Source: Raphanus sativus (lineage: Eukaryota; Streptophyta; Magnoliopsida; Brassicales; Brassicaceae). From it: 64,000 nt of DNA. Positions 21,565-35,555 of the stretch are shown here, in pieces. The notes beneath the pieces were generated by a model. It was not told where the DNA came from, ran no database searches, and saw only the letters and a list, made by a program, of their open reading frames with translations. The translations under genes and the position numbers were made by a program. Each line of letters starts with the position of its first letter. Position 1 is the stretch's first letter. Where the stretch lies: NCBI RefSeq assembly GCF_000801105.2, contig NC_079515.1, forward strand, positions 9,982,001 through 10,046,000, read 5' to 3'.

Positions 21565-24500
21565 CTAGTGGTATTCCGGCGCTACGCGCCGGGTTCGTAT
21601 GTTTTATTCTTACCTAAATTTACAGTTTTTTTTATAGTCTCATTAAGGAAAATATTCAGAAATATGAAAATGGAAATTTGTTAAAAGAAAATGATATTTT
21701 TCTGACCATTTGAAAATGGTTAGCGAACGTAGTGTATTACTTTGGTTTTTATGTTGCTTAGTTCGAAGTCTAATAACGTAAATGGTTGTAACTAATCGAT
21801 TCAACAAAGGTAGAATAAAAATGATAGTCGTAACAAAGTTAATTTAATTGAAATTTAAACATAAAGTAAAGTAGATATTTTATTTATACGTATAAAATGA
21901 AGTTTTGTTTATATAATCTTAATATTTGATTTTTGGCAAGAAACCCATTCTGACTATGTAACATATTAGAAAATGAGGAAAACATTTATATATCTTGTTA
22001 GAAAATTAAAACGAAAAAAACAGTATGTAAATGAAACTAAAATTGGAACATAATAAACTCTTTTATAAATTGTCATAATGCATGATGAAACATAGTTTAC
22101 TTTACCTATATATATAAGACAATTTATATTTGTACGAAGCCATTGAACAATGCAGCAAAAATAAGAAAAATATAGCAGCAAATAAGAGAGCATAGATAGG
22201 TTCCATTGTTGACTTCAAACCGCTATTTGTGTAATTTAATTATGAATGTTTGTAAGTAGCTATTTTGATTAATTTACTATTGTAGTTGCTATTTGTGTCC
22301 AGGCGGTTGCCCTTTTAAAACAATGAGATATAATTGCATCATGAAAATCATAGAGATATCTTACGGTGAATAGGTGTAGGATTTTCTAGTTCACATATAA
22401 TGTATTTTTCGCTACTATGTTTGGTGGTATTGTGCGTATTCGGAAATGTTCTTTGTTTGACAATATACTAATAGTTTTGGTAGAAAATAACTGATGTAAT
22501 TTTTTGTTGTTGAGAACATTAAGGCTATCTTATCGATGCATTATTTGAAGCTATAAAGTTTGGATAAGAGTCCATAACATCTTATAAAGATCTATAAATA
22601 CTTTACAAAAATTTAATTAACATAAATTGGAAAGCACCCTTCAAAGTTATTTATGTGTCATAATCCTTCAAAGTCATTTATTCTCTCTGATTGCATTAGC
22701 CTAAATAAATATTCCATTTTCAAATGATATCATCCTTTTTTTCATTTCCTCCACTCTCAGCTTCGCAAGATGAGAGTCTTGTTTCGCTTGTTTTAGCTCT
22801 GCAATGACACTCCTCTGTTTTAACCGTTACATACCACAACCTGACGTTTTGCTTCTTACGCTATAACCACCTGTTTCTTGTACTCATGTATATCCTATTG
22901 TATCTTCTGAAGCTCTTGATCCACCGTCTGAGGTCCCTGTAAACAATCATATTAACTAAAGGTATAACGAACAAAACGAACCAAGAGCGTGTGACACAAT
23001 GATTTTTTGTTGATGTTGTCAGTGAGTAGAAGGATCAGCCATGTGGGTGAACGTCATGGATGGAGTTCCACCATGACTTGCAAAAAGCACCAGCTTTCCT
23101 TTACCTCTATTTTTTTGGATTTTATGTGCTTTCCAATCTTCCAAACTTGGACACTGCAGGAGTATCGATCAAAACTGGCTGGTGGGAGACCCAAAACGTG
23201 GAAATCCAGATGCATGAAAACTCTTGGTGAACCATGAACTCTAAGACTGAGATCTTGGCTTCTGCTAGATGAGTCTGGATCGTTATAGAGATACAGAGGA
23301 TACAGAGGAGTAAACAAAATTTACCTGAAGCATCATGACCAGCTGGTTTCTAAAACCACGTGTGAGGTGGGTCTCCATTTTCTGTAGATTCTAGGAACTT
23401 TCATATCTCCTCAATTACTTGTCGACGTAATTGAGCGTAAAGCTCTCTCAACTTCAGTAATGAGTCGAGTATCAATAATATTAACCTGACAACAACCGAG
23501 AGAAAAATTGAATACGGTACGGTGCAGTTAAGCAAAAGAGAGAAAAAAAGGTAAGATGCGATTAAGCAAAAGAAAAAAAATAAGTCAATGAATAACAGGG
23601 CGTGCCAATCATTATTCTGAATCAAGCAAAGAGCTAGAGCTTAGCAAAACCCTACCTTTCTTAATTAAAAAGAAACAAACTATAAAAGAAGACACATACG
23701 CGTCAGAACAAAAAGTGAAGACGTACTTAGAAAATTTGGTAACAGCCCAATCCACGTGGCTCGTGAGGAAAGTCCTTGCGATTAGACCAAATCCAGAAAC
23801 TATGTTCAGAACACCAAGAGGAGACCTGCCTATCATAAATTTCAAGAAACATTGTTTACTTACGGCTTTTATTTTAAGAGCAACAATGATAAGTAGAAGA
23901 TGAAAGGAACATTGATTACTTCAAGGAAAAGCTTTCCGTAAAAAGCAGTGAGGGGAGTTTGTTCATCGGTTTTGAGGACAATGGTGAGGAGAATGATCTG
24001 TCCAGCAACACCTTTCAGTTCATGCAGTGTCTGGCCATGATAGTTTCCATCAACTGGAACTGTTAATTAGTCCATCAATCTTATCCGCATCCTACACATG
24101 AAAGCAAACTTACTAATAAAAGCACGAAACTTTGATAATATCTCAAGTTTTTGATGTGGTATACCAGCATAGTAGCGAAACAATTTGGCAAGCACTGGAA
24201 TCTCTGCTGTTTTGGCTTATTCATAAGTCTTCCCATTGTCCCATGTCTATATAGCTGTGAGCTCTTCACTGTGATTCTCAACCAAATATGTGAATCTCAA
24301 CTTTGTCATTGACCTTTCCTGAAAACCAAACCAAGATCAGTCCATATCACATTAAATTTCTTAACATTCAAGACTCAAGAACAATATATAATGTTTAATG
24401 CACTAAATTATAAACGACCAAAGAACACACAGATTCCAAAGAACCAAACCTGAGCTTGAGCAGCCTAAAGTCACTGTCTACCAAGAGCCAAAAACTGCAG

Positions 24501-25379
24501 AAGTAGCGCCTCTGTCATCAATTTGCCAGCACGCTCTGACTTCATCACTTTTTTCCTAACAAAAAAAACAGAAAATTTAACAAATTTATAGACACGAATC
24601 AAACAATTACATGGGACTGAACCTCTGCAAAATTTGGAATACCTCTATGAAATTTTCAAACCCTATAATTGACCAAGAAATATAAAAACCAATCAATCTA
24701 ATTAAATATATTAGGGTGAAGATAATCAGTGATGACAGTTTATATTGGAAATGGAAGGCGAGGGAAAATAAGGAGGACAAACTTTTCATCATTGAGGAGG
24801 ATGTTAACCCATTTGCTCCCTTCTTTCTAGTATAGATTAGGTGCCTCCGTGAAACGAAGGAGAAGCGTGACCACCGGCTGCGATGAACCCGTCCGGCTGA
24901 AAGCTGATCGCCATGGTCGCGAGAATAAAATATGTTTGTGGATCTTGTTTGAGTTGCTCTGTTCATCATTGGAAGGTCCGATATTTATACTTGAAGATTC
25001 AGCCGGTTACTGTAGGATGGGAAGAGGTCGATTGAATGCTTCCAGTGAGAGGAGTGGATCAATCACGCAAAAACTTAGAGTTAAGAGCGGATTATTGGAA
25101 GGCTGAGACGTAACGAAAATCAGAACGTCGATAGAAGTTCCTGGAAATTATTTAGCAAAAAAAAAAAAAAAAAAAAAAAAGTTCCTGGAAATTAAGTCTG
25201 GGGAAGTCACAAGATTTATTGGGTTTAACAACAAAATTTAATAAAAGCCCATAACGAAAAGAGCGGATTACACAGACATCATTATATGGTGTGGCGCCAC
25301 GTGTCGATAAAAGCCATTTTCACTTTGATGACGTGGACGCAGGAAAAAGCAGATATGTCTACTTTATTATTATAGAAGA
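21565..25379 (-). mobile_element. Long Helitron on the minus strand (3.8 kb)
   Basis: Read on the minus strand it starts TCTTCTATAATAATAAAGTA at 25379 and ends GGCGCGTAGCGCCGG, AATACCA, CTAG at 21565. The flanking bases are A (21564) and T (25380), as expected. The 22.7-25.1 kb part is less AT-rich and holds several short frames, such as 24607-24969 (minus), 24849-25106 (plus) and 23612-23845 (minus). I cannot recognise a Rep/helicase or a host gene in them. The payload may be degraded captured exons; that is a guess. Confidence 0.7.
25136..25194 (+). repeat. 15-bp direct repeat flanking TTTAGC plus poly-A
   Basis: AGTTCCTGGAAATTA at 25136-25150 and 25180-25194. The 29-bp insert is TTTAGC followed by 23 A. 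It lies inside the minus-strand Helitron, so it is younger. This is the cleanest case in the window of an insertion reduced almost to a poly-A tail. Confidence 0.75.
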
Positions 25380-26699
25380 TAACAATTATTCATCATTTTG
25401 AGTTTATACCAAATTGTGATTGGTAATCGATGTTACTTTATTATAATAAAATTTTAATTAAAATCTACTACGCTGTATACACAGATATCACAGTGATATT
25501 ATCATGTATTCGGTTACATTTGCTTTTTGTCACTATTCTACCCAAATTAATTTCTTTAGTTTTTACATATTTTTTCATTTGACTTATAAAATATCAAAAA
25601 TAGTTTAAATTATTTAAATTATTTTTGTAACAAGTTAAGATTATGAAATCTAACAAATAATATAAAGACTGAAAATATCATAAATATTTACATGTGTAAT
25701 GTGAATAATAAATTAAATTTTAAATCCAAAGTAAACCAAAAGTAAAACATTATTAATAAATTGACGATAACAAAACTGAAAAACTTAACTTATTTATTAA
25801 AAAATTATACAAACCATATTTTAGAAACATAATTAAAAACTAAAATAAAAAAATAAAATTAAAAATTATCTATTAGTTCAACCAATGGTTCAACCGGTAA
25901 TCGGTTTTTGGATTTTAGCGAGTTTTTGCTGGTTTAACGGGCAACAGAAGAAGACCAATAGGCGGGTATATATACAATTTATATATATGTATATGATCTC
26001 TTTGAATACTATTATAGGTTTTTGCGGGTCGGGTATTATACAATGTTTTATCATCTAATTCCAAGTTTGAGGATGAGATAAATCCAGAGTTTCCATGTTT
26101 TTTTAGTAAGAAAACTGAAAAACCTAACTTATTTATTAGTTCAACCAATGGTTCAACCGGTAATCGGTTTTCGGGTTTTAGCGAGTTTTTGCGGGTTTTA
26201 TTAGGTTTTTAAATATTAGTTTTTTTCACAAAACTCAAACCGTATTTATCTTAGGTCACCGTATTTATCTTAGGACACCAAATTTATCGGTTCAACCACG
26301 GGTCCAGATCGGTTTTTAAAACACTGAGTATGAGACTTTGATTTTTGGGTAGATTCCGAATCGTTTTTTTGGATACAAATATTTTTGACTAATTATGTTA
26401 AGTAACTACTAAGAAATATAATATGTTGTAAATTTTATGAATAAAGTTTAAAAACAATTTCTGAAATGTATATGACACAAGTGTATAATTATGAAACTTG
26501 ACATATTTAATATAGTCACCAAAATGATATTAAATTAAATTAATATTAATTACAAATATAATTTAAAAATATAAAACTTAAATTTCTCAAAAAAATAAAA
26601 CAAAAATAAGGATATTTTTGTTTTATATTTGTATTTTTAGTCAAATTTATGTTTTTTATATAGTATTTTTTTAAATGAATAATAAAAAGTTTTAATTAA
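25380..26699. other. AT-rich intergenic with ACCGGT-type repeat
   Basis: No gene recognised. At 25880-26326 there is repeat DNA with duplicated GGTTCAACCGGTAATCGGTT blocks (25887 and 26151 regions) and a terminal TTTTTAAAACACTG. The frame at 25915-26148 lies within this repeat and is not taken as a gene. Confidence 0.5.
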
Positions 26700-26792
26700 T
26701 CTATTCTATTAATTCTACAGCATGACCTATTAATAAAAGGTTGTGTCCACACTTTTTTTTTTAGAAAACTGATTTTTTTACAACTGCATGTA
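26700..26792 (+). mobile_element. 5' fragment of a Helitron
   Basis: TCTATTCTATTAATTCTACA after an A, matching the first about 90 bases of the element at 19787. It is interrupted at 26792 by further Helitrons. Confidence 0.65.
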
Positions 26793-26986
26793 TCAATACT
26801 ATTAAAACACGAACATGACCTATTGATATATGTGTAGTCTAACTATTTTAATACAATTATTAAAACATCTTATTAATCATTTAAAAGAAATATAATACAA
26901 AAAACCACAAATATAAAATTTAAATTTCTAAAGAAAATGTAAAACAGAAAATAAACCCGCCCTTTTAAGGGTGGATCAAAATCTAG
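26793..26986 (+). mobile_element. Short non-autonomous Helitron (194 bp)
   Basis: Starts TCAATACTATTAAAACACGA and ends ACCCGCCCTTTTAAGGGTGG then ATCAAAATCTAG. It sits immediately before the start of another Helitron. Confidence 0.78.
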
Positions 26987-29060
26987 TTTATTATATTAAA
27001 ACAAAAGTCACAACTTTGATTCATGTGTGATTTTGTCTTTTAAAATGGATCCTCACTAAAAATAGACCCTTAATAATATATCTATCTATATTAATACTTC
27101 AAAGTGTAATAACTCAACTTTATTTAATGTGTTTTGGTGTTAATTGTGATTAAATGTTAGTTTATTTTTGTTATTGACAATTTATTACAATGATGTTTTA
27201 ATTTTGGATTGGAAGTTTAATTTATTATGAATTTTATGTCTTGATTCTTTTTAGATTTCATAACTCTTATGTTACATATTTTTTAAATACTTTAAACTAT
27301 TTTTTAATATTTTGTATGTCAAATAAAAATACAAAAATGAAAACTAAAGTTAAGTATTTTCAATTTTTTAAAACATAAAATAGATATATATCCAAACTAT
27401 TACTTTATGTTTGAAAACATTTAAAATATTAAATTTAGTTTTTATATATTTATTTTCATAGCCAATATATTATTATATAATAAAACTAATTCATTTACTA
27501 AACCGCGGTTCATCCACTTTGATCCAATGATCCAGAGACTCGGTAAATCGTCTGGTTCAATGTCCGGGTCGGGTTTTAAAACACTGGTTTATAGGGTTCT
27601 TTGTATTTGATGTTGACGATGGAGAATGGAGCCTCTACGATTATCCTTCTTTAACGCAATCGATGTAACCGTCATATAATCAATCTAGAAATTCTATTCA
27701 TCCCACTCTAATAATGTTTAGTAATTGATGGCGATTCAAGTCCAAAAGAGTAACATTTGGTCTATTGGTATTGACACATAAATTCTTTGGTATCTTCCCA
27801 TGTTACACTGTGCAAGGAAACCAATAACTTCTCTGATGCATGCTATCGGTGTTTACATTTTAAAAACCATGAACATGATTAATATACTCTTAAAATTAAC
27901 TAAAAAAAGAATCATTACTTCTAATCTGAGAGAAATTTAATAACGTTGCCTGATTGCTAAAGTTATTTAAAATTAATGTAAACCACACACCACCCTCACC
28001 ATTAATTCTTTGCACTACACTAACCATTTATTGTCAAAACCATTACTAAATGCAACAAGTCAGCAAGACCGAATGCCACAGATAGTTAGAAATTGTCTTT
28101 CTCATGATCATTATAGATCCTTTAACATCTCATTTACTAATTAACAAATTGACTTTTTACTAGGAAGATTTGGTGAAATTGTTACATTCCGGTTAAAATA
28201 AAACTTGTCCATTAAATAGAAGAGTTTAGGAACCATTTATAGTTTTTATATGAAAAACATATTTAGATTCATATTAAGATTCGTTGATATTCTAAATAAG
28301 GGTGAACAAACAAGAATTTTGTTATGAACACACACAAAATCTTCCATTATAGCAAAACTAATATAGAAAATAATTTCATGTTTATTATTTTAAGATACAT
28401 TTTTTTTAGAGATTTTGAAACCAAAGTAACACATACAACTCACACCTCTATATTTTAAAAGTCAGCATGGTAATTTTAAAAATATATATTAGATACTCAC
28501 CAATTATTTTACCAAAAATTGACACTTCACCCTTATTTTTTATAAAATTTATAAAATTTGAAACATATTCCATCTTTCTATTATTTGAACTAAATATATT
28601 AGTAAAAGTTTTATAGTTCATATATAGTTATTTTAATAATTAATAATATAAGTATGTTCTCTATATAAAACATCAACTTTGTTTTATGTTTAAATTCCAA
28701 CTAAATTAATTTTGTTATGACTATCGGCTTTTTATTCTATTTTTATTAAATCGATTAGTAACAACCACTTATGTTATTACACTTTGAAGTAAACAATTTC
28801 AAACAAAATAGTGTTCTATGGTCACTAACCACTATCAAAAAGATTAGAAAATATCATTTTAATATATTTTTATTTTTATATTTAACATATTTTATTTGTT
28901 AAGACTATATAATAATTTATAAATTTATGTAAAATAACATACGAACCCGACGCGTAGCGCCGGAAAATCACTAGTCATTCTTATATACGAATCAACTCCT
29001 GAAAATCAGGCTTGGTTAACAGACACATATTTCAATCCTTAATGAATTATTCATATTGGA
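26987..29060 (+). mobile_element. Helitron copy split by a nested Helitron
   Basis: 26987-27080 starts TTTATTATATTAAAACAAAA and matches the 5' part of the 11446 element. 28975 to about 29060 matches the middle of that element (CCGACTCCTACAAAACTGG and CAACTCCTGAAAATCAGG regions). The intervening 27081-28974 is another Helitron. The 3' end was not identified. Confidence 0.65.
27081..28974 (+). mobile_element. Nested Helitron (1.9 kb)
   Basis: Starts TCTATCTATATTAATACTTC and ends GACGCGTAGCGCCGG, AAAATCA, CTAG. The boundaries are supported by the paralogue at 11446-11771, which shows the uninterrupted site TTAATAATATATCA. The 3' end is of the same family as the minus-strand Helitron at 21565. 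A TTTTAAAACACTG repeat end lies inside at 27571-27586. No gene recognised. Confidence 0.75.
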
Positions 29061-32000
29061 TTATAGTAAAACATGTTTGCCACCTGCGAATAGAAATCAT
29101 AATTTTCTTAGAGAACTTGATCAAGATAGCAAAAATTTAAATGCAATAATGGTGATTCACTAGCAACGAAAGTTCAACCCATCCAAACCATCAATGCAAT
29201 AATGAAATCAATTCAATGCATAGTAACATTAAGATGATTAATCCTTTTCTTATTAATTGAGAAGCATTATTTAAGAGTAACCTTTGTTATGTATTTTAAT
29301 TACAACAGTGCAATTTTGCTGATGTGTCAAACACATAGTACTTCTCAATCAAGTTATTTAAATCCCCTTTTATTACTAGAAAATTTACATGAAATGCCAT
29401 TGGTCACACTATTTCGTCCCGCATAATTTTCAAAATGTCTATTGTTCACTCTCTTACTAACCGCCAATTTATTATACCATACGATTTTGGTTCTCACTTT
29501 ATTTGGTCAGACCAACACCAATTTCAACTAGAGATTGTTCTATATTCACTTCTAATAACCGCCACTTTATTATAAAATACCAACTCGGTTCTCTATTTAT
29601 TTCATCAGACCAACACCATTGTCAACTGATGGTGCTTCCGTGCATCCCAAACTATATTTGTACCTACAAAAAAGACAATTTTGATTTATTGTTTTGCACA
29701 CTGTCATTATACTATTAAAAGTGTGTTATGTGCAAGAACACCATTCTATCTTCGACTGTTTCAGCCATTTATATTTGGTGAGCTTAAATAATTGATGCAT
29801 TACAATGGTGATAGAATGGTAATTCCAAGCATTATAGACTTTCAGCCAGCCCCTAAAAAACAGTTAAATATATCACCATCTGTTTCAGTCATTTGTTTTA
29901 TCAATATCATTAACATAACACTTGGTTTAATCCTTCGGAACAAAAACAAATTACCTTCCGGTTTACTTATATCAATTTGAGCCGATGTTTGATTTGGTTT
30001 TCAATTTTAAGAGTTGTCTACATTGAATTTCCTTAAACCTTTGTTATAACGGGTACATACATATAGGTGATTCGTATATGGCTGAGAGAAAAAGAAACAT
30101 GTATAAATGTAGAAAATTTCTGGGTGCATACGGAATCTATGGGATAGGTAATTAATTTACTCTTGATTTGAATCATTCAAAAAATTAAATAGAAGGAATG
30201 CAAAAGGAATAATAATAATGAACGCGGATTACAAGGATTCGTTAGTTTCACTGTAGAAGGAATGTTAATAATAAGGACAAAACTTGGTTCCCAAGCTCAT
30301 CGATTCGATTCATGAGCAAAAGTAAATATGGGATCTACCTTAACGATTTAATTGTCTCCTCTTTTGTTATTGTTGATTTAATAACACTTTCCTATATTGT
30401 ATGAGTGAATTATGAATCATTTCCTATTTGACTATATTCAAAACTTTCCTATAAAACACTCCCATGAATTGTGGTGCATCTTTTGTTATTATTGATTTAT
30501 AGTCAAGGCAGTATATATGGTAAATTATATTGTGATTTGGCGTTAATTAGAGAGTGATTGACAAGTTAAATCACTCCCATGAATTGTGCTAATATTATGA
30601 AAATTTACCTAGATCAGTGCTCTGGTTTTTAGCTATATAAGCCAAGCGTTTGTTAGCATAATTCATCAGAACTAAACCACAACATAATCTTTTCTAGAGC
30701 TAAAAACCACAGACGATTTTATGGTTGGTAAGTGATTAATATATTACAGAGATAAATATATATAAGTTGTAGTGTAATTTAAGTAATTTATGAAAACTAA
30801 TGATATGTGTTTTTTATGATGAATCCCTTAGATGTAATCGGTCAAGTTGTTGAGGTGTCGCATATTGAGGTTGTGTCTGTTAATGGCAAATGACACAGAG
30901 AAGATTACAGTGGAGCTACGCAACTAAGAGTGAAATCTCCTATCTTTCTCAGTGAATTTTATCTATATATCTATCATTTACAATTTCTTGTAGCTAATTT
31001 TGTATTGTTATGGATTTTTAAAATTAATTTGACGCCTCTAGAATCCAATCGAATTTAAAAAAAGACTATACTTAAAAGTCTTGCTCGAATCAACTTGTTC
31101 AATTTTTTAAGTAGATTTGATTGGTTGTTCGGATTTACTTTTATAATTAATTTGTCTCCTTAATTTTTTTATGAAAAGTTCATTATAGCGTTGGAGATGT
31201 TATGTTTTCGTTATCAAAGTTTTTTTGTGGGTGGATTCAAACATAAGTTTTATTTTGAATGTGTTTCTATTATTATATAGTACATCCGTCTAATGTTAAT
31301 AGACGATATGGAGTATAAATCTGAATCTAAGGTTGAATGACAAACCTGTATCCATTTTTGTCTGGGAATCATTCACCTAGAAATCACCAATCCCCGCGGC
31401 ACTTCCCCGATGCCATTTGAAGACAATAAGTTGCAGATGTATCAAAGGATCGTCGGGGAAATTTGTTTTTATTTCAGTAAGATCGTTTGAAAAGAGAAAA
31501 AGGAATCAGTAATCGGAAACAATCGCAAGTAGGGACAAATAATAAGAAATGGATATTGGATTTAGTAAGATAACGTATTCTCACCTGGGTCCTTAGGTGA
31601 AGAGTAAATTGATTTCGTTAGAATCCTAAGCCCCATTTGTCCCGAGTGAGTTGATTTTTTCATGAGATAATTATTTAATTTATTTCTATATTATTAAGTG
31701 TTTCAAAAAAAAAAATCTATTTTATTACTAAAACTTATTTGTATATGTTCAATTTCAAAAAGCCCATCGTATCTGGTAGAATTGTTAACAATTTATATTT
31801 CTAATATTGGGCTCTACTATGTAACAAATTGTAACCCATATTTTAGAAAATAATTATTTGATTAATATGTTCAGTAACAACAAAGCCAATTGTAGGTAGT
31901 TTTTTTTAGTTTACAATTTGTCTAATCAATATTGGGTCTACTGCAACTACAAAATGTAATCCATATATCTGTAGCCCATATATTATCTACAAATATGGAA

Positions 32001-32500
32001 CTAATTTTTAAAGATAATTATTTTGTTGATAGTTTGCATGTCCAATACTATTAAGGCTAATATTATTATTATTATATAATACAACTTAGATTATAATTTT
32101 ATAGTGAAAATAGGTACTTTTCTTTTAAGCAACAAATTTTAAATATAAATATGTAATATTTATGTATTTTTTTACTTCGATCATTTGGAGTGGAAGTCTC
32201 ATTTTGGAATGTGCAGCCTTTTATCTCCATATTGTCCAATATTGTGGGAATAGCTATCTATGTAAGGAGCACAAAAATGAATCTATGTAATAAAATACAA
32301 TTGCCTATAAACTCTAATTTTCGTTTAGAATTTACTAACACTTGGACAAAAGATATCCATATATTTTTTATGCGTGTCAATTAATTTGTCATATACCTTA
32401 TGCATTAAAAAAAAATTATAAAAATATTTTTTAAAAATCATTATGAAAAAGCAATACAATCCGATATACCTGCAATACTGAAAATTATTTAAATAAAATC
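29061..32500. other. AT-rich intergenic stretch
   Basis: No gene recognised. Frames at 29503-29718 and 29792-29980 are short and without features. The sequence at 30640-30950 has a TATATAAGCC motif and splice-like signals but no convincing coding sequence. Confidence 0.45.
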
Positions 32501-32532
32501 TCATCATGCGCATAGCGCAGCTCTCATCCTAG
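32501..32532 (+). mobile_element. Helitron 3' terminus
   Basis: ATGCGCATAGCGCAGCTCTC followed by ATCCTAG and T. The TGCGC/GCGCA stem 10-12 bases before CTAG is typical. The 5' start is uncertain; TTCTATATTATTAAGTG near 31685 is one candidate. Confidence 0.6.
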
Positions 32533-34442
32533 TTAAATGTAAGTTGGAATCACAACAGGCTAATAAAATTGTCACGAACTTTCATCAATCATATACGTTT
32601 TCTACTAATAAAGAGCACTTTATATAGAAGAAGGAAGTAACATCTAAAAACAAGATGTTTTGAAAAACAATTACAGCAGCTGGTTTGATCAGTTACCAGA
32701 ATTAAAATATTTTTTTTAAAAGGTATATACTTTCTCAGTCGAGACCAAAGCAACGATTTTTGCTGTCAAAACACATTAGTCTGACTTTTGAATTCATCTC
32801 TAAATATAGGTAATATACAGCTGATACATGCATTGAGGCTTGAGATCTGACAGCAGATCAATACAAAATGAAAATTTCACCAATAAATCCCTAAATATTA
32901 TATTATCTCAACTTTTAACATAAGAAAAAAATAATTAATTAAATAACTTTGAATGTAAAATCGACAGATGAAGAAGATATATAGAACAACCGTTTGATAG
33001 ACAGAGAAAATTCTGCTTTTTTATTAGCTATTGAAGTTTTTAAACTTCTTTCGGTGAGTATTGAAAAATAGAAAATATGAGATTTTTTTTATCACCGACA
33101 AAGGTAAAAAGTGATTGGTTTTTCCCGAAAAAATTAGTTAAGGCACAAATCTGTTAATTAATTAAATGGATTATGTTTGTATATAGTCTGTTTCATAACC
33201 CATAAAAGTTTTTTATAGTAATAATAAATTAAAATCTGCAATAATTTTAAAAACTAATATTAGATATTGAAATGTTGTAACTAAATGATTTTATGACTTT
33301 ATCAAAAAACTAAAAAAACATTGGGCCACTTTATATGTTTAGAAATATTTTAAGGAGAATATAATTGTTAAATATAAAATCTTGCTCAAGTACAAATTTC
33401 AGGTACAACCATTGTTTAACTTATTTAGAAACATAAAACGGTTGTGTGAGACATTGTCAAATAAAAATTTCTTCATACTGTACACACTATAAAAATAATC
33501 AACAATTCATCCCGCAATTTTTATATAATTATGTAACAAATAACAGACCAAATAATTGAAACTTGATCATGTGATATTTTATATAATCAAAACAAAAGAC
33601 TTGTCCGATCTATTTGTAGATAGAACAATAAAATAGTATCCGCGCTTTTTAAAGAATACTTGACCCATATGTATATTTTAAAGAATACTTGACCCATATG
33701 TATACTATTTAAATCTTTCAATCTTAACTTTAAAAATTATATAGTTCACTGAAAAATGTTTAGCTAAATTTATACACGAGATTTAAGTTTAGTTTTTGTT
33801 AACTTTTTTATTTTTGATAATTTTTATTATCTTTGGAGATGATAATATTTTAATATTTTTCAAATTCTATTTCTAGCTATTTATTCAATAATGAAATGCT
33901 AATCCAACAAAAAAAATATATAAGAAAAAACAAACACATCTGAAAGTTTGAAATAATCTATTTGATGGAGAACAAGTATACTCTAATACTATTATGTTTG
34001 AACAACCTTAAATATACTCGATAATATAAATCTATGAAGCTAAAATTTTAATTTCTTAAAAACTTTCAAAATTTGTGAAATATTACAATATTATTGGAGG
34101 TGACAATACAACAATATTTTACCGATCTTTATATATATTTTCAAGTTATATAATAAAATAATGATCCGAAAATATAGAACAAGATATAAATAAATGTGAA
34201 AGTTTGAAACAACATATCCAATAAAAAAACAAACGGAAAAAATATTTTGTTTTAAAAAGTGATATACACACCTCATCTATTATATTAATATATACCAATT
34301 TAGAATTAAAAGCAAAATGTTTATATAAAAATAAATGAAAACAAACATCCGTGCGGTTACACGAATCGAGATCTAGTAATTATTATATTAAATAAATGAG
34401 TACAAGTAAAAGGACCATGTATTAACAAAATATGAATACTTA
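32533..34442 (+). other. AT-rich intergenic with a further Helitron 3' end
   Basis: No gene. 33643-33706 holds a 28-bp tandem duplication of TTTAAAGAATACTTGACCCA and following bases. At about 34347-34376 CCGTGCGGTTACACGAATCG then AGATCTAG resembles the CCGCACGG-type Helitron terminus, with a decayed stem. Confidence 0.45.
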
Positions 34443-35037
34443 AGGTATCTCCAACCCATAACACCATTTTAGTGTGAAAACTACACTATTTTAGTGTGGT
34501 TTTAGCACTAAATTTTTTTTCTTCTCCATCCACAACACCAAAATTCACACCAAATCTATATTTTTCATTTTTTATATTATTAAAATAATAATAATTATTA
34601 TTATTATTAAATATATATAATAAACAAAAATTATTATGTAATTATATTGAACAAAAATATATCACACATAATTATTTTTTCAAAAATAAATATTACAATT
34701 TTAACATATAAAAAGATCAAAATAATAAATTAAAATAAACTGTTTCAATACATGTATTATATTGATTTAATATATTTATTTTACTATTTTAGATGTGTTT
34801 ATTTTGTCATTTAATAATTATTAAACTAATATTTTACTAGTAAAAGTAAGTAGATAATATATATTATTATGAATAGTACGTGTGAACAGTGTTTGACGTT
34901 TTGCACAGTAACACACCAAATTTGGTGTGGTACTGTAGGTTTACACTAAAATGGTGTGATTTTTACAGTTGGGTTGGAAAAGTTTTTGTGTAAAAACTAC
35001 ACCAAAATGGTGTTTTGGAGTCCCATTGGAGATGGCC
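34443..35037. mobile_element. Tourist-like MITE, complete
   Basis: Inverted ends AGGTATCTCCAAC and GGCCATCTCCAAT (minus) with TTA at 34440-34442 and 35038-35040. Subterminal ACACCAAAATGGTGT words occur on both sides. Same family as 11421-13004. 595 bp, non-coding. Confidence 0.78.
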
Positions 35038-35078
35038 TTAATACTTGAGTTGTACTTACGAGTAACAAAATTTTAATA

Positions 35079-35252
35079 CAGTGAAACCTCTATAAATTAA
35101 TAATGTTGGGATTACACCATAACTATAATTTTTTATTAATTTATAGAAATTTTTAATTTATCGAGATAGTAACTGAATCAAAAACTTAATTTGAGAATAT
35201 GAAATTATATTAATTTATAGAGATATTATTTATAGATTATTAATTTAAAGAG
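35079..35252. mobile_element. Emigrant-like MITE, truncated
   Basis: CAGTGAAACCTCTATAAATT after TA, the start used by Emigrant/pogo-type MITEs. It matches the complete element at 35556 until about 35252, where its right end is lost. Confidence 0.7.
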
Positions 35253-35555
35253 TTATTTGACTTTGACTTGACTACACCAAATACTTGTTTTTCTCAAATT
35301 AACGAATAATCTCTGGTCATGACAGATCCTCTCTTCGCCATGCTCAGCTCCACCGTCGTTGCCGTGCTCATCGTCGGAATTAAGTCACGCCGTCGCGTCT
35401 CATTGGCTCCTCCATGACAAGCTTTGTTCGTGTTCATCAATGGAGATATTTCTTCAATTTGCAAGATTGGTCCTTTAGATTTTTAGTTCTTTCTTTTCGG
35501 CCACAAGACTTCGAATTTGCAAATGCAACCTCATGAATTGAACCCAAACATTTTA

